A DNA stretch of 50,806 nt from Bacteroidetes bacterium RIFCSPLOWO2_12_FULL_35_15 (GTDB lineage Bacteria > Bacteroidota > Bacteroidia > 2-12-FULL-35-15), in NCBI GenBank assembly GCA_001769385.1, contig MEPB01000048.1:85548-136353 (forward strand), written 5' to 3'. Each line of letters begins with the position of its first letter. The stretch's first letter is position 1. A program made the translations under genes and the position numbers. Positions 17,723 through 26,694 of this stretch are shown here, in pieces. The notes under the pieces are model-generated. The model had not been told where the DNA came from. It saw only the letters and a list, made by a program, of their open reading frames with translations, and searched no databases.

Positions 17723-18880
17723 TCAAGGTTGAGTCTTCGGTAAAAATTTGTCTTTCATCTTTAAAAAGTACATTTCAAAATAGGTGTAACTTAATTTCGA
17801 AACGGTGACAATGAATACGAGTGATAAAATTATTTCAATTAAAAATACATACTTAGTTGGACTGACCACATTTACTCCAAAATAATTGAATGTGAAAAGT
17901 ACAATAAAAAACAGGATCATGTGATAGCAATACATCCCGTAAGTATATTTTCCCCAGGTAGAAATAGTTTTAAATTTACCAATTTTATAAAATGAATTAT
18001 CGGAATAGTTTTGCTCTAAAATAATAAATGCAAAAAATAGTGAAAACAAAACAGGCAGTAGGGATGCGGCAATAATATAATTATTCCCGAGCTTCCAGAT
18101 CAAACCTCTAAGGGGAAGGATCGCGATAAAAATGATATATATTGATACGATCAGAAGTTTAGGAGTGTTTTTAATTTGAGCAATAAATTTTTCTTTAGTG
18201 GCCAAAATAGCCACAATGGCTCCAACAGTTAAATCGGATACTGAGGAAAATGAATGATACCTGAGGATCATATCCTCACCTCCATTTGAAAAAAAATATC
18301 GAAATGCAATTGATCCCAAAACAAAACTAATGAAAGTAGGTAATAAATATTTTTTAGGAATTATAAAAATGACCAAAGGCCAAAACAAATAAAATTGCTC
18401 TTCGACAGAAACGGACCAAAGCACACCAATCAGAACATTTGTTATCCCATTGTTCAGGTAGTCAAAATTACCTGTAAAAGTCATATAGTTCCATGCATTT
18501 AAATGATCTGCCGAAAATAATAATGGAAAATTAGACGGTATAGCGTTTTTAAATAAAGGGAACACAAATAAGCACAGATCTACTACTAAAAAATATACCG
18601 GCCAGATGCGTAAAATACGTCTCATGTAAAAATATCTAATATTTATTTTTCCATGATTTTCTTGTTCTGCAAGAAGTAAATAGGTAATTAAAAATCCGCT
18701 TAAAACAAAGAAAAAATTTACACCCAGATCTCCATTTAATAAGAGGTGATTTTTAATAAACTGATAGGTGGCGGAAGGGTGATTATATCCCAGGCAAACC
18801 ATTGCATGATTAACAAATACAGCAAAAAAAGCAAAAAAGCGTAATCCGTCAAGATTTTTAAAGACTATTTTATTATCCAT
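17723..18880 (-). CDS. acyltransferase family 3 (OafA/YrhL-type) membrane O-acyltransferase
   Basis: The protein has 385 residues with about ten helices. It has the family motifs LDGLRFFAFFAVFVNHAM (N-terminal histidine in helix 1), FFVLSGFLITYLLL, RRILRIWPVYFL with its Arg pair, and SVSVEEQFYLFWPL. Members O-acetylate or otherwise acylate surface polysaccharides, peptidoglycan or antibiotics using acyl-CoA from the cytoplasm. There is no SGNH domain, so the whole enzyme is membrane-embedded. Adjacent glycosyltransferases suggest it decorates the same glycan. A perfect -7 box (18899-18906) lies 18 bases upstream of the ATG. Confidence 0.85.
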   Translation of the reverse strand: MDNKIVFKNLDGLRFFAFFAVFVNHAMVCLGYNHPSATYQFIKNHLLLNGDLGVNFFFVLSGFLITYLLLAEQENHGKINIRYFYMRRILRIWPVYFLVVDLCLFVFPLFKNAIPSNFPLLFSADHLNAWNYMTFTGNFDYLNNGITNVLIGVLWSVSVEEQFYLFWPLVIFIIPKKYLLPTFISFVLGSIAFRYFFSNGGEDMILRYHSFSSVSDLTVGAIVAILATKEKFIAQIKNTPKLLIVSIYIIFIAILPLRGLIWKLGNNYIIAASLLPVLFSLFFAFIILEQNYSDNSFYKIGKFKTISTWGKYTYGMYCYHMILFFIVLFTFNYFGVNVVSPTKYVFLIEIILSLVFIVTVSKLSYTYFEMYFLKMKDKFLPKTQP

Positions 18881-18898
18881 TTATGCGCTGTATTTATT

Positions 18899-18906
18899 CA
18901 AATGTA
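18899..18906 (-). promoter_or_regulatory. -7 promoter box of the acyltransferase operon
   Basis: The minus strand reads TACATTTG, a full match to TAnnTTTG, 18 bases before the acyltransferase ATG at 18880. No convincing -33 TTTG is seen. It lies in the divergent gap with the TMTC-like gene. Confidence 0.4.
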
Positions 18907-18971
18907 GCAAAAAAACTTATAGTTTTACTGTTCATTTATTTTGTTAATTTTAACTTCAATTGAGATCAGCT

Positions 18972-21341
18972 ATGTTTAAAAATTTATTTGAAGGATTGCC
19001 ACTGAGTAAAACACTTGTTTATTTTTTTCTGCTTATTACAGTGGTTACTGTTACTTATTCGAACCATTTTAATAATTCTTTTCATTTCGATGATTCGCAC
19101 ACCATTCAAAATAACCTGTTTATTCAGGATATAAAAAATATTCCATTGTTTTTTAAAGATGGAACAACATTTAGTTCCTTACCTCCCAACCAGTCGTATC
19201 GGCCAATTGTTACTGCATCCCTGGCTCTTGATTATTGGATAGGAAATGGATATAATTTATTTTATTTTCACCTCTCCACATTTATTTTGTTTTTAGTGCA
19301 AGGTATTTTAATGTTCTTTTTTATTTTCAAATTACTTAACAGTTCATTTAGGAATAATTGGAATTTTTATATTGCTGCAACCGCAGTTGCTTGGTATCTG
19401 TTGCATCCCGCCAATGCCGAAACTATTAATTATATAATCGCCCGTTCAGATGTACAATCTACTTTTTTTGTAATACTTGGTTTTGTGCTTTACATATTTT
19501 CGCCATTCTGTAAAAAAACATTTTTGTATTTGATACCTATAGGGATTGGCACCTTAGCAAAACCAACAGCGGTGATGTTTGCACCTATGTTGTTTTTTTA
19601 TATTTTATTTTTTGAAGAAAAGATCAGCTTGAACAACCTATTTAAAAAGCAGTATTTTAATCAGGTTCTTTCCGTGTTAAAGGCGGTTATTCCGGCATTT
19701 ATATTTTGTGCTGTAATGTACAAATTTGTTGATCACCTTACTCCTAAAACATGGGTTTCCGGGGGCTCTTCCACATTTAATTATTTGATCACACAACCTT
19801 TCGTTATTGTTCATTATTTTACAACGTTCTTTTATCCGATAAGTTTAAGTGCCGATACGGATTGGCAGACCTTAACAACTATCTGGGATAGTAAATTCCT
19901 GATCGGTTGTGTTTTTATTTTTAGTATGCTGCTTATTGCATTTTGGTTTTCAAAAGAGGAACAATTGCGGCCTGTCAGTTTTGGAATAATTTGGTTTTTC
20001 CTGGCCTTAATTCCAACTTCCAGCATTATACCATTGTCTGAAGTGTTGAATGATCATCGTATATTTTTTCCGTATGTAGGATTAGTAATAAGTGTTTGCT
20101 GGACGGTTGGTTTAATTATTATGAAACAAAAAAGTCGTTTGGAAGCCTTAAATGATAAGTATGAAGTAATACTGGTAATCGTTGTTTTAATTGCTCTTTC
20201 GGGATATGCTTACGGAACCCGTCAACGGAACAAAGTATGGAACTCAGAAGAGAGTTTGTGGTATGATGTAACAATTAAAAGTCCGAATAATGCCCGCGGA
20301 CTGATGAATTATGGTCTTTCAAAAATGGCCAAGGGTGAATACCCGGAAGCCGAAAAATATTTTAACATGGCATTAACTATGTGGCCGGATTACTCTTTTT
20401 TAAATATTAATATGGGTGTATTAAAGTCAGCAACAGGCGATAAGGAGAGTGCTGAAAAGTATTTCAAACATGCTCTTGATGTTGGGAAAAACTTTCCTGA
20501 TACCTGGTATTTTTATGGAAAATATTTGAGCGACCAGTTACGGTATTCTGAAGCTATTCCCTTGTTAACAAAAGCTATTGAGCTTTCTCCTGCTCATATT
20601 GGTTCACGCTCTCAATTGATGAAGGTGTATAATGAAACGGGTGATTGGGAAAAGTTAAAAGAAGTGGCAGAAAGTACCCTGCAGATAATTCCAAATAATG
20701 TAGAAGCCGCAATGTATTTGGAAGCAAGCAAAAATAAAAAAGGGAAAATAGAAATAGCCGAAGATGAAATCAGATTAGCGCCAACTGCTGAAAAATATTT
20801 GAATTTGAGTTTGATGTATTATCGGGCAGGGAAATATGAAAGCTCCATTAACGCTGCTAAAGAGGCACTCAAATTAAGACCGGATTATCCGGAGGCATAC
20901 AATAATATTTGTTCTGCTTATAACATCCTGAAACAATATGATAAAGCAGTAGAAGCTTGCCAAAAGGCGATTGAACTAAATCCCGATTTTCAATTGGCAA
21001 AAAATAATTTGACCGTTGCATTGAATGGCCGTAATCAAATTTCGCAATTAGAAAATATTGCAAATACAAATCCGAGTGCGGAAAATTTTCTGAATTTAAG
21101 TTTGACCTACTATAATCAAGGAATGTATGAAAAGTGTATTGAAGCCTGCAAGAAAGCAATAAAATTAAATCCGGATTATGCTGATGCATACAGTAATATG
21201 GGTGTTGCTTACATCCAATTAAAACAATTTGATAATGCCATAGCTGCTCTTACTAAAGCGCTAAAAATTAATCCGCAACATAAATTGGCGAGTGGGAATT
21301 TGAATTGGGCGAAGGACGAAAAGGCGAAAGCGAAACAATAA
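18972..21341 (+). CDS. TMTC-like membrane glycosyltransferase with C-terminal TPR array
   Basis: The frame can open at a TTG at 18960, but the ATG at 18972 (789 residues) is preferred. The N-terminal half has about ten membrane helices. The first loop has HFDDSH (Asp40-Asp41), the catalytic position of GT-C enzymes, followed by QSYRPIVTASLALDYW. The later LHPANAETINYIIARSD and SEVLNDHRIFFPYVG are hallmarks of the TMTC/DUF1736-type family. From about residue 430 to the end lie around nine TPR units. Eukaryotic TMTC proteins with this same order transfer mannose from a dolichol-phosphate donor to protein acceptors, with TPRs outside the membrane. A bacterial O-glycosyltransferase role is therefore likely but unproven. 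It is transcribed away from the acyltransferase operon. Confidence 0.75.
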   Translation: MFKNLFEGLPLSKTLVYFFLLITVVTVTYSNHFNNSFHFDDSHTIQNNLFIQDIKNIPLFFKDGTTFSSLPPNQSYRPIVTASLALDYWIGNGYNLFYFHLSTFILFLVQGILMFFFIFKLLNSSFRNNWNFYIAATAVAWYLLHPANAETINYIIARSDVQSTFFVILGFVLYIFSPFCKKTFLYLIPIGIGTLAKPTAVMFAPMLFFYILFFEEKISLNNLFKKQYFNQVLSVLKAVIPAFIFCAVMYKFVDHLTPKTWVSGGSSTFNYLITQPFVIVHYFTTFFYPISLSADTDWQTLTTIWDSKFLIGCVFIFSMLLIAFWFSKEEQLRPVSFGIIWFFLALIPTSSIIPLSEVLNDHRIFFPYVGLVISVCWTVGLIIMKQKSRLEALNDKYEVILVIVVLIALSGYAYGTRQRNKVWNSEESLWYDVTIKSPNNARGLMNYGLSKMAKGEYPEAEKYFNMALTMWPDYSFLNINMGVLKSATGDKESAEKYFKHALDVGKNFPDTWYFYGKYLSDQLRYSEAIPLLTKAIELSPAHIGSRSQLMKVYNETGDWEKLKEVAESTLQIIPNNVEAAMYLEASKNKKGKIEIAEDEIRLAPTAEKYLNLSLMYYRAGKYESSINAAKEALKLRPDYPEAYNNICSAYNILKQYDKAVEACQKAIELNPDFQLAKNNLTVALNGRNQISQLENIANTNPSAENFLNLSLTYYNQGMYEKCIEACKKAIKLNPDYADAYSNMGVAYIQLKQFDNAIAALTKALKINPQHKLASGNLNWAKDEKAKAKQ

Positions 21342-21377
21342 TTTTTAGGAACTCAGTTTAGACTTTATAGAAGTTAA

Positions 21378-21594
21378 AATGGTATAAAATATTATTTTTT
21401 ATAAAAAAGGTTCATCCAAAACAGTTCTTTGCGAGGCACGTGCTGCGTGAAGCAGACAACAATTACATCTATCATTGTTTGAGATTGCTTCGACTGAAAA
21501 GTCTCGGGGAATGACGTTCTAAATATGCATTCAATTATTTTAATAAATTAAATGTATAAAGTCTTTAAAAGAAATTATATTTTTTTATACCATT
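21378..21594. repeat. inverted-repeat-bounded unit enclosing a REP-like sequence (copy 2)
   Basis: Arms AATGGTATAAAA (21378-21389) and TTTTATACCATT (21583-21594) are perfect complements. Between them, at about 21430-21516, lies TTGCGAGGCACG ... AGATTGCTTCG ... GGGGAATGACG, a degenerate two-part extragenic repeat of the type found in many Bacteroidota and other genomes. The unit has no open reading frame of note. Confidence 0.5.
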
Positions 21595-21640
21595 ACTTAA
21601 ATCAAATTAGTCCAAATTGTTTTTTTTGCCTAAGCGTAAA

Positions 21641-21672
21641 ACCTTTTCCAAAGTTCAAACTTTTGAAAAGGT
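21641..21672. repeat. strong extragenic hairpin
   Basis: Left arm 21641-21655 (ACCTTTTCCAAAGTT) pairs with right arm 21658-21672 at 14 of 15 positions around a 2-base centre. No T-run follows, so it looks like a repetitive palindrome rather than a terminator, although it could block readthrough between the convergent genes. Confidence 0.6.
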
Positions 21673-21716
21673 ATAATTGCCTTTTGGATTAATTCATAAA
21701 AGGTATTGGTATTATT

Positions 21717-22080
21717 TAGGGTTCACTTAAAAAGTAAGGTTCCAAATATTTGGAATCAATAATGTTTAATTTTATAAAAAAAGTTTGTTGGTTTGATGTG
21801 TGCGAGCTATGAGCAAACGCGATGTCGTTTCGCGGTGAACTCAATTTTTCTTGAAGGTCTTGGAGAGAGCTTTAGCTGCTCTCATAGACATTCAAAAAAA
21901 TTGCGAGAGGAGCGGGGCAATCGTTTGCTCTTGATTTTTTGTTTCTTTTTCATTAAGGAAAAAGAAAAAGAGGCCGCAAAGAAAAAGATTGTTTTGTGTT
22001 TAAATGTTTGCATTAAACACATACGAAATTTCTTGAAAGAGCCTACATTATTCTTTTTCGTAATGATTGAGTGAACCCTA
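21717..22080. repeat. 364-base structured element bounded by inverted repeats
   Basis: Termini TAGGGTTCACTTAA (21717-21730) and TTGAGTGAACCCTA (22067-22080) are complementary at 13 of 14 positions. Inside are a perfect 16-base palindrome (21740-21755), a 9-base inverted pair GAGCAAACG/CGTTTGCTC (21811-21819 and 21922-21930), a GAGAG..AGCTTTAGCT..CTCTC stem near 21862-21885, and a perfect 10-base-arm hairpin TTTCTTTTTC/GAAAAAGAAA (21942-21951 and 21958-21967). It has no transposase and no credible ORF. A small non-autonomous mobile element or a structured RNA are both possible. Confidence 0.5.
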
Positions 22081-22095
22081 TTTAGCAAAGAGTTA

Positions 22096-22980
22096 CTAAA
22101 AATTTTGTTTCCTCATTAAACTAATTTGTTCCGCGAGTAGCCCAAGAAAAAAGAAAATCAAACCACTTATTATAAAAAGCATTGCTCCGACACTCACCCC
22201 TTTCCCTGCAAGAACAATAGGTGTTCCCCATAAAACCCCACCTAGAAAAAGCAATATTGAAAGTGGAACAAATATTTTCATCGGATTAAAAAGTAAAACA
22301 ATATTGAGAATCTCTCGTAATGTATCAATGGCTGTAAGCGTTGAAATGGTGCTTTTTCCTGCTAATCGTTGTTGAATTTTAATTGGTTTTTCTATGACCT
22401 TGTGCCTTTGGCTAATAAATATTAGAGCAATAATATCACTATACGCCATGTTATTCGGACAAAGTTTTATATACTTTTTTCCCAATCCCGTATCATATAA
22501 CTTCATGCCACTGTTTAAATCATAAATTGACAATGGCATCAATATCGAAGCAATTTTACGAATGATCCATTTCCCGAAACTTCTATACATTGATGCTGAT
22601 GCTTGTCCCTTTCTATTGCCAATTACCATGTCCGCATCGGTCGCTTGGGCTTCATCTAATAGGGAGTCAATATCTTCTAATAAGTGTTGGCCATCTGCAT
22701 CAATAGTTATGCTGTACTTTGTTGTTGATGCTTCCACTCCTGATTTTATTGCTCCGCCATATCCTTTGTTTACTTTGTGAGTAATTATTGCAAAGCCTTT
22801 GCTTGAGTTTTTTAGATACGTCAATACTTCAGCTGTTTTATCTTTTGAGCCATCATTCACAACAATTAAATGATAGTGCTTGTTATGACAATGTTCAATT
22901 ACAGCAGGCAAAAATTCTTTCAATGCCAACTCTTCGTTGTATGCAGGAATGATAACGCTTAAAATAGATGCTTCTCCCAT
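22096..22980 (-). CDS. family 2 glycosyltransferase with two C-terminal membrane helices (DPMS/GtrB-like)
   Basis: The protein has 294 residues. The GT-A core shows LSVIIPAYNEE, HLIVVNDGSKDKT, KGYGGAIKSG and the metal-binding TIDADGQHLLED. Two helices close the protein (about 230-250 and 262-284). The sequence is like bacterial dolichol-phosphate-mannose-synthase relatives that charge undecaprenyl phosphate with a sugar. Together with the TMTC-like enzyme on the opposite strand it could supply the lipid-linked donor, which is inference from architecture. The start is the only suitable ATG, and the next gene upstream on the strand (the kpsF-type isomerase) is 69 bases away. Confidence 0.85.
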   Translation of the reverse strand: MGEASILSVIIPAYNEELALKEFLPAVIEHCHNKHYHLIVVNDGSKDKTAEVLTYLKNSSKGFAIITHKVNKGYGGAIKSGVEASTTKYSITIDADGQHLLEDIDSLLDEAQATDADMVIGNRKGQASASMYRSFGKWIIRKIASILMPLSIYDLNSGMKLYDTGLGKKYIKLCPNNMAYSDIIALIFISQRHKVIEKPIKIQQRLAGKSTISTLTAIDTLREILNIVLLFNPMKIFVPLSILLFLGGVLWGTPIVLAGKGVSVGAMLFIISGLIFFFLGLLAEQISLMRKQNF

Positions 22981-23049
22981 TTACTTTTGATAATTATTTT
23001 ATTTCTTTACCTCCGAAATCGAACTTCTGCCTTTGAACTTTCGATTTCT

Positions 23050-24030
23050 TTATATAATTCCTTCCTTTAGCAGATCATGTAAATGTACAAAACCATGATA
23101 TTTTCCTTGCTCGGTCACAATCAACTGGGTAATGTTATATTGTTCTAATAATTGCATCGCATTTACAGCTAATTCTTCCGCTTCAATTCTTTTTGGCGTT
23201 TTATTCATAATATCTGCGGCTTTCAAATTTGCAATAGAATCAGACTTTTCCAGCATTCTCCGCAAATCACCATCGGTAATTACCCCAACCAAAACGTCAT
23301 TATCAATAACGGCAGCAGCACCTAATCTTTTTGATGAAATTTCGAGGATGACTGATTTTATTGAATCATCGGGTTTAACCTGCGGCTTTTGATTTTGAAT
23401 GGAAATATCTCCAACTTTTAAATATAATTTTTTTCCCAAGGCTCCTCCCGGATGATATTTCGCAAAATCTTTACTTGAAAAATCTCTGCAATCCAGCAAA
23501 CAAACAGCTAATGCATCGCCCATTGCCATTTGTGCCGTGGTGCTGGATGTGGGTGCTAAATTGTTCGGGCATGCTTCTTTATCAACGGTGGTATTTAATA
23601 TGTGATCAGCCTGTTGCGCGAGATATGAATTAATATTGCCCACTAAAGCAATTAATTTATTTCCACTGCTTTTTAAAAGTGGCACTAACACTTTTATTTC
23701 AGGAGTATTTCCGCTTTTTGAAATGCAAATAACCACATCATCTTGTTGAATAGTGCCCAGATCACCATGAATAGCATCTGCTGCATGCATAAAAGTAGCA
23801 GGAGTTCCGGTCGAATTCATTGTAGCTACTATCTTCTGAGCGATAATAGCACTTTTGCCAATACCGGTAACAACAACTCGTCCTTTTGATTCAAAGATCA
23901 ATTTTACACAGGCCACAAAATCAATATTAATGAAATGTTGTAAATTCTGAACCGATTCGGCCTCAATATTCAAGGTCATTTTGGCAAGTTCAATTATTTT
24001 ATCGATAGATTTATTCACTTCGTAGTGCAT
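23050..24030 (-). CDS. kdsD: KpsF/GutQ family sugar-phosphate isomerase (arabinose-5-phosphate isomerase)
   Basis: The protein has 326 residues. A SIS domain (about 35-170) shows GRVVVTGIGKSAIIAQKIVA, the DAIHGDLG loop and SKSGNTPEI. Two CBS domains (about 205-326) follow, with ITDGDLRR and HLHDLLKEGII. This is the standard KdsD layout. The enzyme interconverts ribulose-5-phosphate and arabinose-5-phosphate, the first step toward Kdo of the LPS core. It is divergent from recQ, an arrangement common in Bacteroidota. The isomerase step fits with lptB nearby. The symbol is by family, since KpsF and GutQ paralogues have the same fold. Confidence 0.88.
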   Translation of the reverse strand: MHYEVNKSIDKIIELAKMTLNIEAESVQNLQHFINIDFVACVKLIFESKGRVVVTGIGKSAIIAQKIVATMNSTGTPATFMHAADAIHGDLGTIQQDDVVICISKSGNTPEIKVLVPLLKSSGNKLIALVGNINSYLAQQADHILNTTVDKEACPNNLAPTSSTTAQMAMGDALAVCLLDCRDFSSKDFAKYHPGGALGKKLYLKVGDISIQNQKPQVKPDDSIKSVILEISSKRLGAAAVIDNDVLVGVITDGDLRRMLEKSDSIANLKAADIMNKTPKRIEAEELAVNAMQLLEQYNITQLIVTEQGKYHGFVHLHDLLKEGII

Positions 24031-24235
24031 TTAAAATAAAGTAGAGAAATGTTTGTATCTGAAACAATTTTTTATTATATATTTACATTAGTAAGGTAAA
24101 AAAAAGATTTTACTATTAAAATTATCAAAACGGTATAAAATTAGTTTTTTTTCGGTTGATAATCTAATTCAAAATAGCTAGCTAAATTTTAAACGATACT
24201 TAATACATACTCATATTAAAACAACATTAAAATCA

Positions 24236-26443
24236 ATGGTCGAGGTAGAAACGTCACTTCAGGAGTGCTTACAGAAATTTTTTGGATTCGATAGCTTTAA
24301 AGGACAGCAGGAAGAAATCATTACCAGTTTAATGGAAGGAAAAGATACATTTGTGATCATGCCAACAGGTGGGGGTAAATCATTGTGTTATCAATTACCT
24401 GCATTAGTAAGCGAAGGAACAGCAATTATTATTTCTCCACTTATTGCATTGATGAAAAATCAAGTAGATGCATTACGTAACTTCGGTAACGAAGAAGGCA
24501 TCGCACACTTCTTAAATTCATCACTTTCAAAAGTAGAGATCACCAAAGTAAAAAAAGATATTACGGATGGGAAAACAAAATTATTATACGTTGCTCCCGA
24601 AAGTTTAACAAAAGAAGATAATATTGCATTTTTTAATGAAATAAAAATTTCATTTTTCGCAATTGACGAAGCACATTGTATCTCTGAATGGGGCCATGAC
24701 TTCCGCCCGGAATACCGCAGGTTGCGTCCAATCATTGAACAAATCGGGAAAGTGCCTATCATCGCATTAACAGCAACTGCAACCCCAAAAGTTCAACAAG
24801 ATATCCAAAAGAATTTAGGCATGACCAGTGCCAATTTATTTAAGTCTTCATTTAACCGCTCTAATCTGTATTATGAAGTTCGACCAAAACAAAATGTTGT
24901 AAAAGAAATTATTAAGTATGTAAAAACACAACATGGTAAATCAGGTATCATCTATTGTCTGAGTCGCAAAAAAGTGGAAGAGCTTGCTGAAACACTTCGT
25001 GTAAACGGAATAAAAGCATTGCCTTATCACGCAGGATTGGAAGCCAAAGAACGTGCAAAAACACAGGATGCATTTTTGATGGAAGATATTGATGTGATCG
25101 TTGCAACCATTGCATTCGGTATGGGCATTGATAAACCGGATGTTCGTTTTGTAATTCATCACGATATTCCAAAATCATTGGAAGGATATTATCAGGAAAC
25201 AGGACGTGGAGGCAGAGATGGTGCAGAAGGAAATTGTATCACTTTTTATAGCTATGATGATATTGCGAAGTTGGAAAAATTCATGAAAGGAAAACCTGTT
25301 GCTGAACAAGAAATAGGAAAACAATTATTGACCGAAACGGTTTCTTATGCGGAGACATCAAGTTGCAGAAGGAAATTTTTATTGCATTATTTTGGTGAAG
25401 AATTTGACGAAACCGGTTGTGGTGGCATGTGTGATAACTGTCGCAATCCCAAACAAAAGTTTGAAGGAATGGATGATGTTGCTTTAGCGATTGAAGCAGT
25501 AACAGATGTAAAAGAAAAATTTAAAACAAAAGACATTATCAATATTTTACTTGGAATTGTTAATTCTACAGTTAAGTCCTATAAGCATAACGAACTGGAG
25601 TGTTTTGGAAAAGGTGCTGAAGATAATAAAAGTGAAAAATATTGGAATGCAGTTATCCGCCAGGCTTTTGTTTCCGGCCTGTTAACAAAAGATGTTGAAA
25701 ATTATGGTTTGTTAAAAGTTACTTCTGAAGGGAAATCATTTTTAGATGAACCATATTCAATGATGGTTACCAAAGATCATGATTATGAAGGAACAGAAGG
25801 TGATGATGAGGATTCAGCCGGTGGTGCAGGAGGAAAAGGCAGTGCAGGGTCTGACGAAGTATTGTTTGCATTGCTGAAAGATCTGTTAAAACAAACGGCA
25901 CATAAATTAAAATTACCTCCGTATGTTATTTTTCAGGAAGGATCATTGCAGGAAATGGCAATTCAGTATCCTATAAAAATGGATGAATTGGTTAATATTA
26001 CCGGTGTAGGACAGGGGAAGGCGCAAAAATTCGGAAAAGCATTCATTGATCTGATTGGAAAGTATGTGGAGGAAAACGAGATCGAACGTCCATTAGATAT
26101 GGTTGTTAAATCTATCGTAAATAAATCAGGATTAAAAGTATATATCATTCAAAGTATTGATCGCAAACTTCCTTTGGAAGATGTTGCGAGTGCAAAAGGT
26201 TTAAGTTTAACTGATCTGATCACGGAGATTGAAAGCATTGTTCATTCCGGAACAAAAGTGAATATTGCTTATTATCTGAATGATATAATGGATGATGATA
26301 AACAACAAGAAGCCGTAGAATATTTCAAAGAATCAGATTCAGACTCAATAGAAGCTGCTATAAAAGAGCTGGGGGAAGAAGATTATACCGAAGAAGAAAT
26401 ACGTTTAATGCGAATTCGTTTTATGAGTGAGTTCGGAAATTAG
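24236..26443 (+). CDS. recQ: ATP-dependent DNA helicase RecQ
   Basis: The protein has 735 residues. Helicase motifs are present: motif 0 GFDSFKGQQEEII, Walker A GGGKSL (45-50), DEAH (144-147) followed by CISEWGHDFRP, TATATP, and motif VI QETGRGGRDG. The RecQ-Ct zinc cysteines (SCRRKF ... CGGMCDNC, about 376-402) are followed by a winged-helix region and an HRDC domain (about 540-620). The C-terminal 110 residues form the extra helical tail seen in Bacteroidota RecQ. A low-complexity linker rich in Gly, Asp and Ser lies near residues 520-540. RecQ unwinds DNA 3'-5' in recombination repair. It is monocistronic, ending at a clear terminator. Confidence 0.93.
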   Translation: MVEVETSLQECLQKFFGFDSFKGQQEEIITSLMEGKDTFVIMPTGGGKSLCYQLPALVSEGTAIIISPLIALMKNQVDALRNFGNEEGIAHFLNSSLSKVEITKVKKDITDGKTKLLYVAPESLTKEDNIAFFNEIKISFFAIDEAHCISEWGHDFRPEYRRLRPIIEQIGKVPIIALTATATPKVQQDIQKNLGMTSANLFKSSFNRSNLYYEVRPKQNVVKEIIKYVKTQHGKSGIIYCLSRKKVEELAETLRVNGIKALPYHAGLEAKERAKTQDAFLMEDIDVIVATIAFGMGIDKPDVRFVIHHDIPKSLEGYYQETGRGGRDGAEGNCITFYSYDDIAKLEKFMKGKPVAEQEIGKQLLTETVSYAETSSCRRKFLLHYFGEEFDETGCGGMCDNCRNPKQKFEGMDDVALAIEAVTDVKEKFKTKDIINILLGIVNSTVKSYKHNELECFGKGAEDNKSEKYWNAVIRQAFVSGLLTKDVENYGLLKVTSEGKSFLDEPYSMMVTKDHDYEGTEGDDEDSAGGAGGKGSAGSDEVLFALLKDLLKQTAHKLKLPPYVIFQEGSLQEMAIQYPIKMDELVNITGVGQGKAQKFGKAFIDLIGKYVEENEIERPLDMVVKSIVNKSGLKVYIIQSIDRKLPLEDVASAKGLSLTDLITEIESIVHSGTKVNIAYYLNDIMDDDKQQEAVEYFKESDSDSIEAAIKELGEEDYTEEEIRLMRIRFMSEFGN

Positions 26444-26462
26444 TTTCAGTAATTTTTTATTT

Positions 26463-26501
26463 AAAAACCGCGATAGTTTATTTTACTCGCGGTTTTTTTT
26501 T
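26463..26501 (+). terminator. rho-independent terminator of recQ
   Basis: An 11-base perfect stem AAAAACCGCGA / TCGCGGTTTTT (26463-26473 and 26487-26497) with a 13-base loop runs into a T-tract, beginning 20 bases after the recQ stop. Confidence 0.85.
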
Positions 26502-26530
26502 AGTTTAGTTTTTTTGATTTATATTCGACC

Positions 26531-26642
26531 TAATATCAAATGAAAATATAAAATAGTCCTTTTTTAAAATCTCACCCAAATCCTCTCCTTGAAAAAAGGA
26601 GAGGATGATTGGACTCCTGTTTTATATTTCAATTGGTATAAT
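26531..26642. repeat. MITE-like repeat, copy 1, with terminal inverted repeats
   Basis: Outer arms at 26533-26559 and 26611-26638 are imperfect complements (AATATAAAA-type; GGACT...TTTTATATTTCAATTGG). The centre is a perfect 10-base-arm palindrome around TCCTCTCCTT (26581-26605). Read on the minus strand, 26529-26600 aligns with 47746-47816, so the element exists twice in opposite orientations. The right end is ATTGGTATAAT. Confidence 0.6.
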
Positions 26643-26694
26643 AATCCGACTTAGTTTTTTAAATTAACAGCCTGTACTAATTTAAAATTATATA

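Larger units (their letters stand above)
21342..22095. other. 754-base non-coding region packed with inverted repeats
   Basis: No credible gene is present; the short open frames here are low-complexity and overlap the repeats. In order it holds a 12-base inverted pair (21378-21389 and 21583-21594) around a REP-like sequence, a 15-base-arm hairpin (21641-21672), and a 364-base unit bounded by 14-base inverted repeats (21717-22080). It separates the TMTC-like gene from the convergent GT2 gene. Confidence 0.7.

Noticed and set aside
18960-18971. TTG start for the TMTC-like protein
   Set aside because: The ATG at 18972 is in frame 12 bases downstream and gives a normal N-terminus.
21793-22074. 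93-residue open frame on the plus strand
   Set aside because: It lies wholly inside the inverted-repeat unit, is low complexity (Phe/Lys runs), and has no family-like segment.
21882-22088. 68-residue open frame on the minus strand
   Set aside because: It overlaps the same repeat unit and reflects the hairpin read in reverse.
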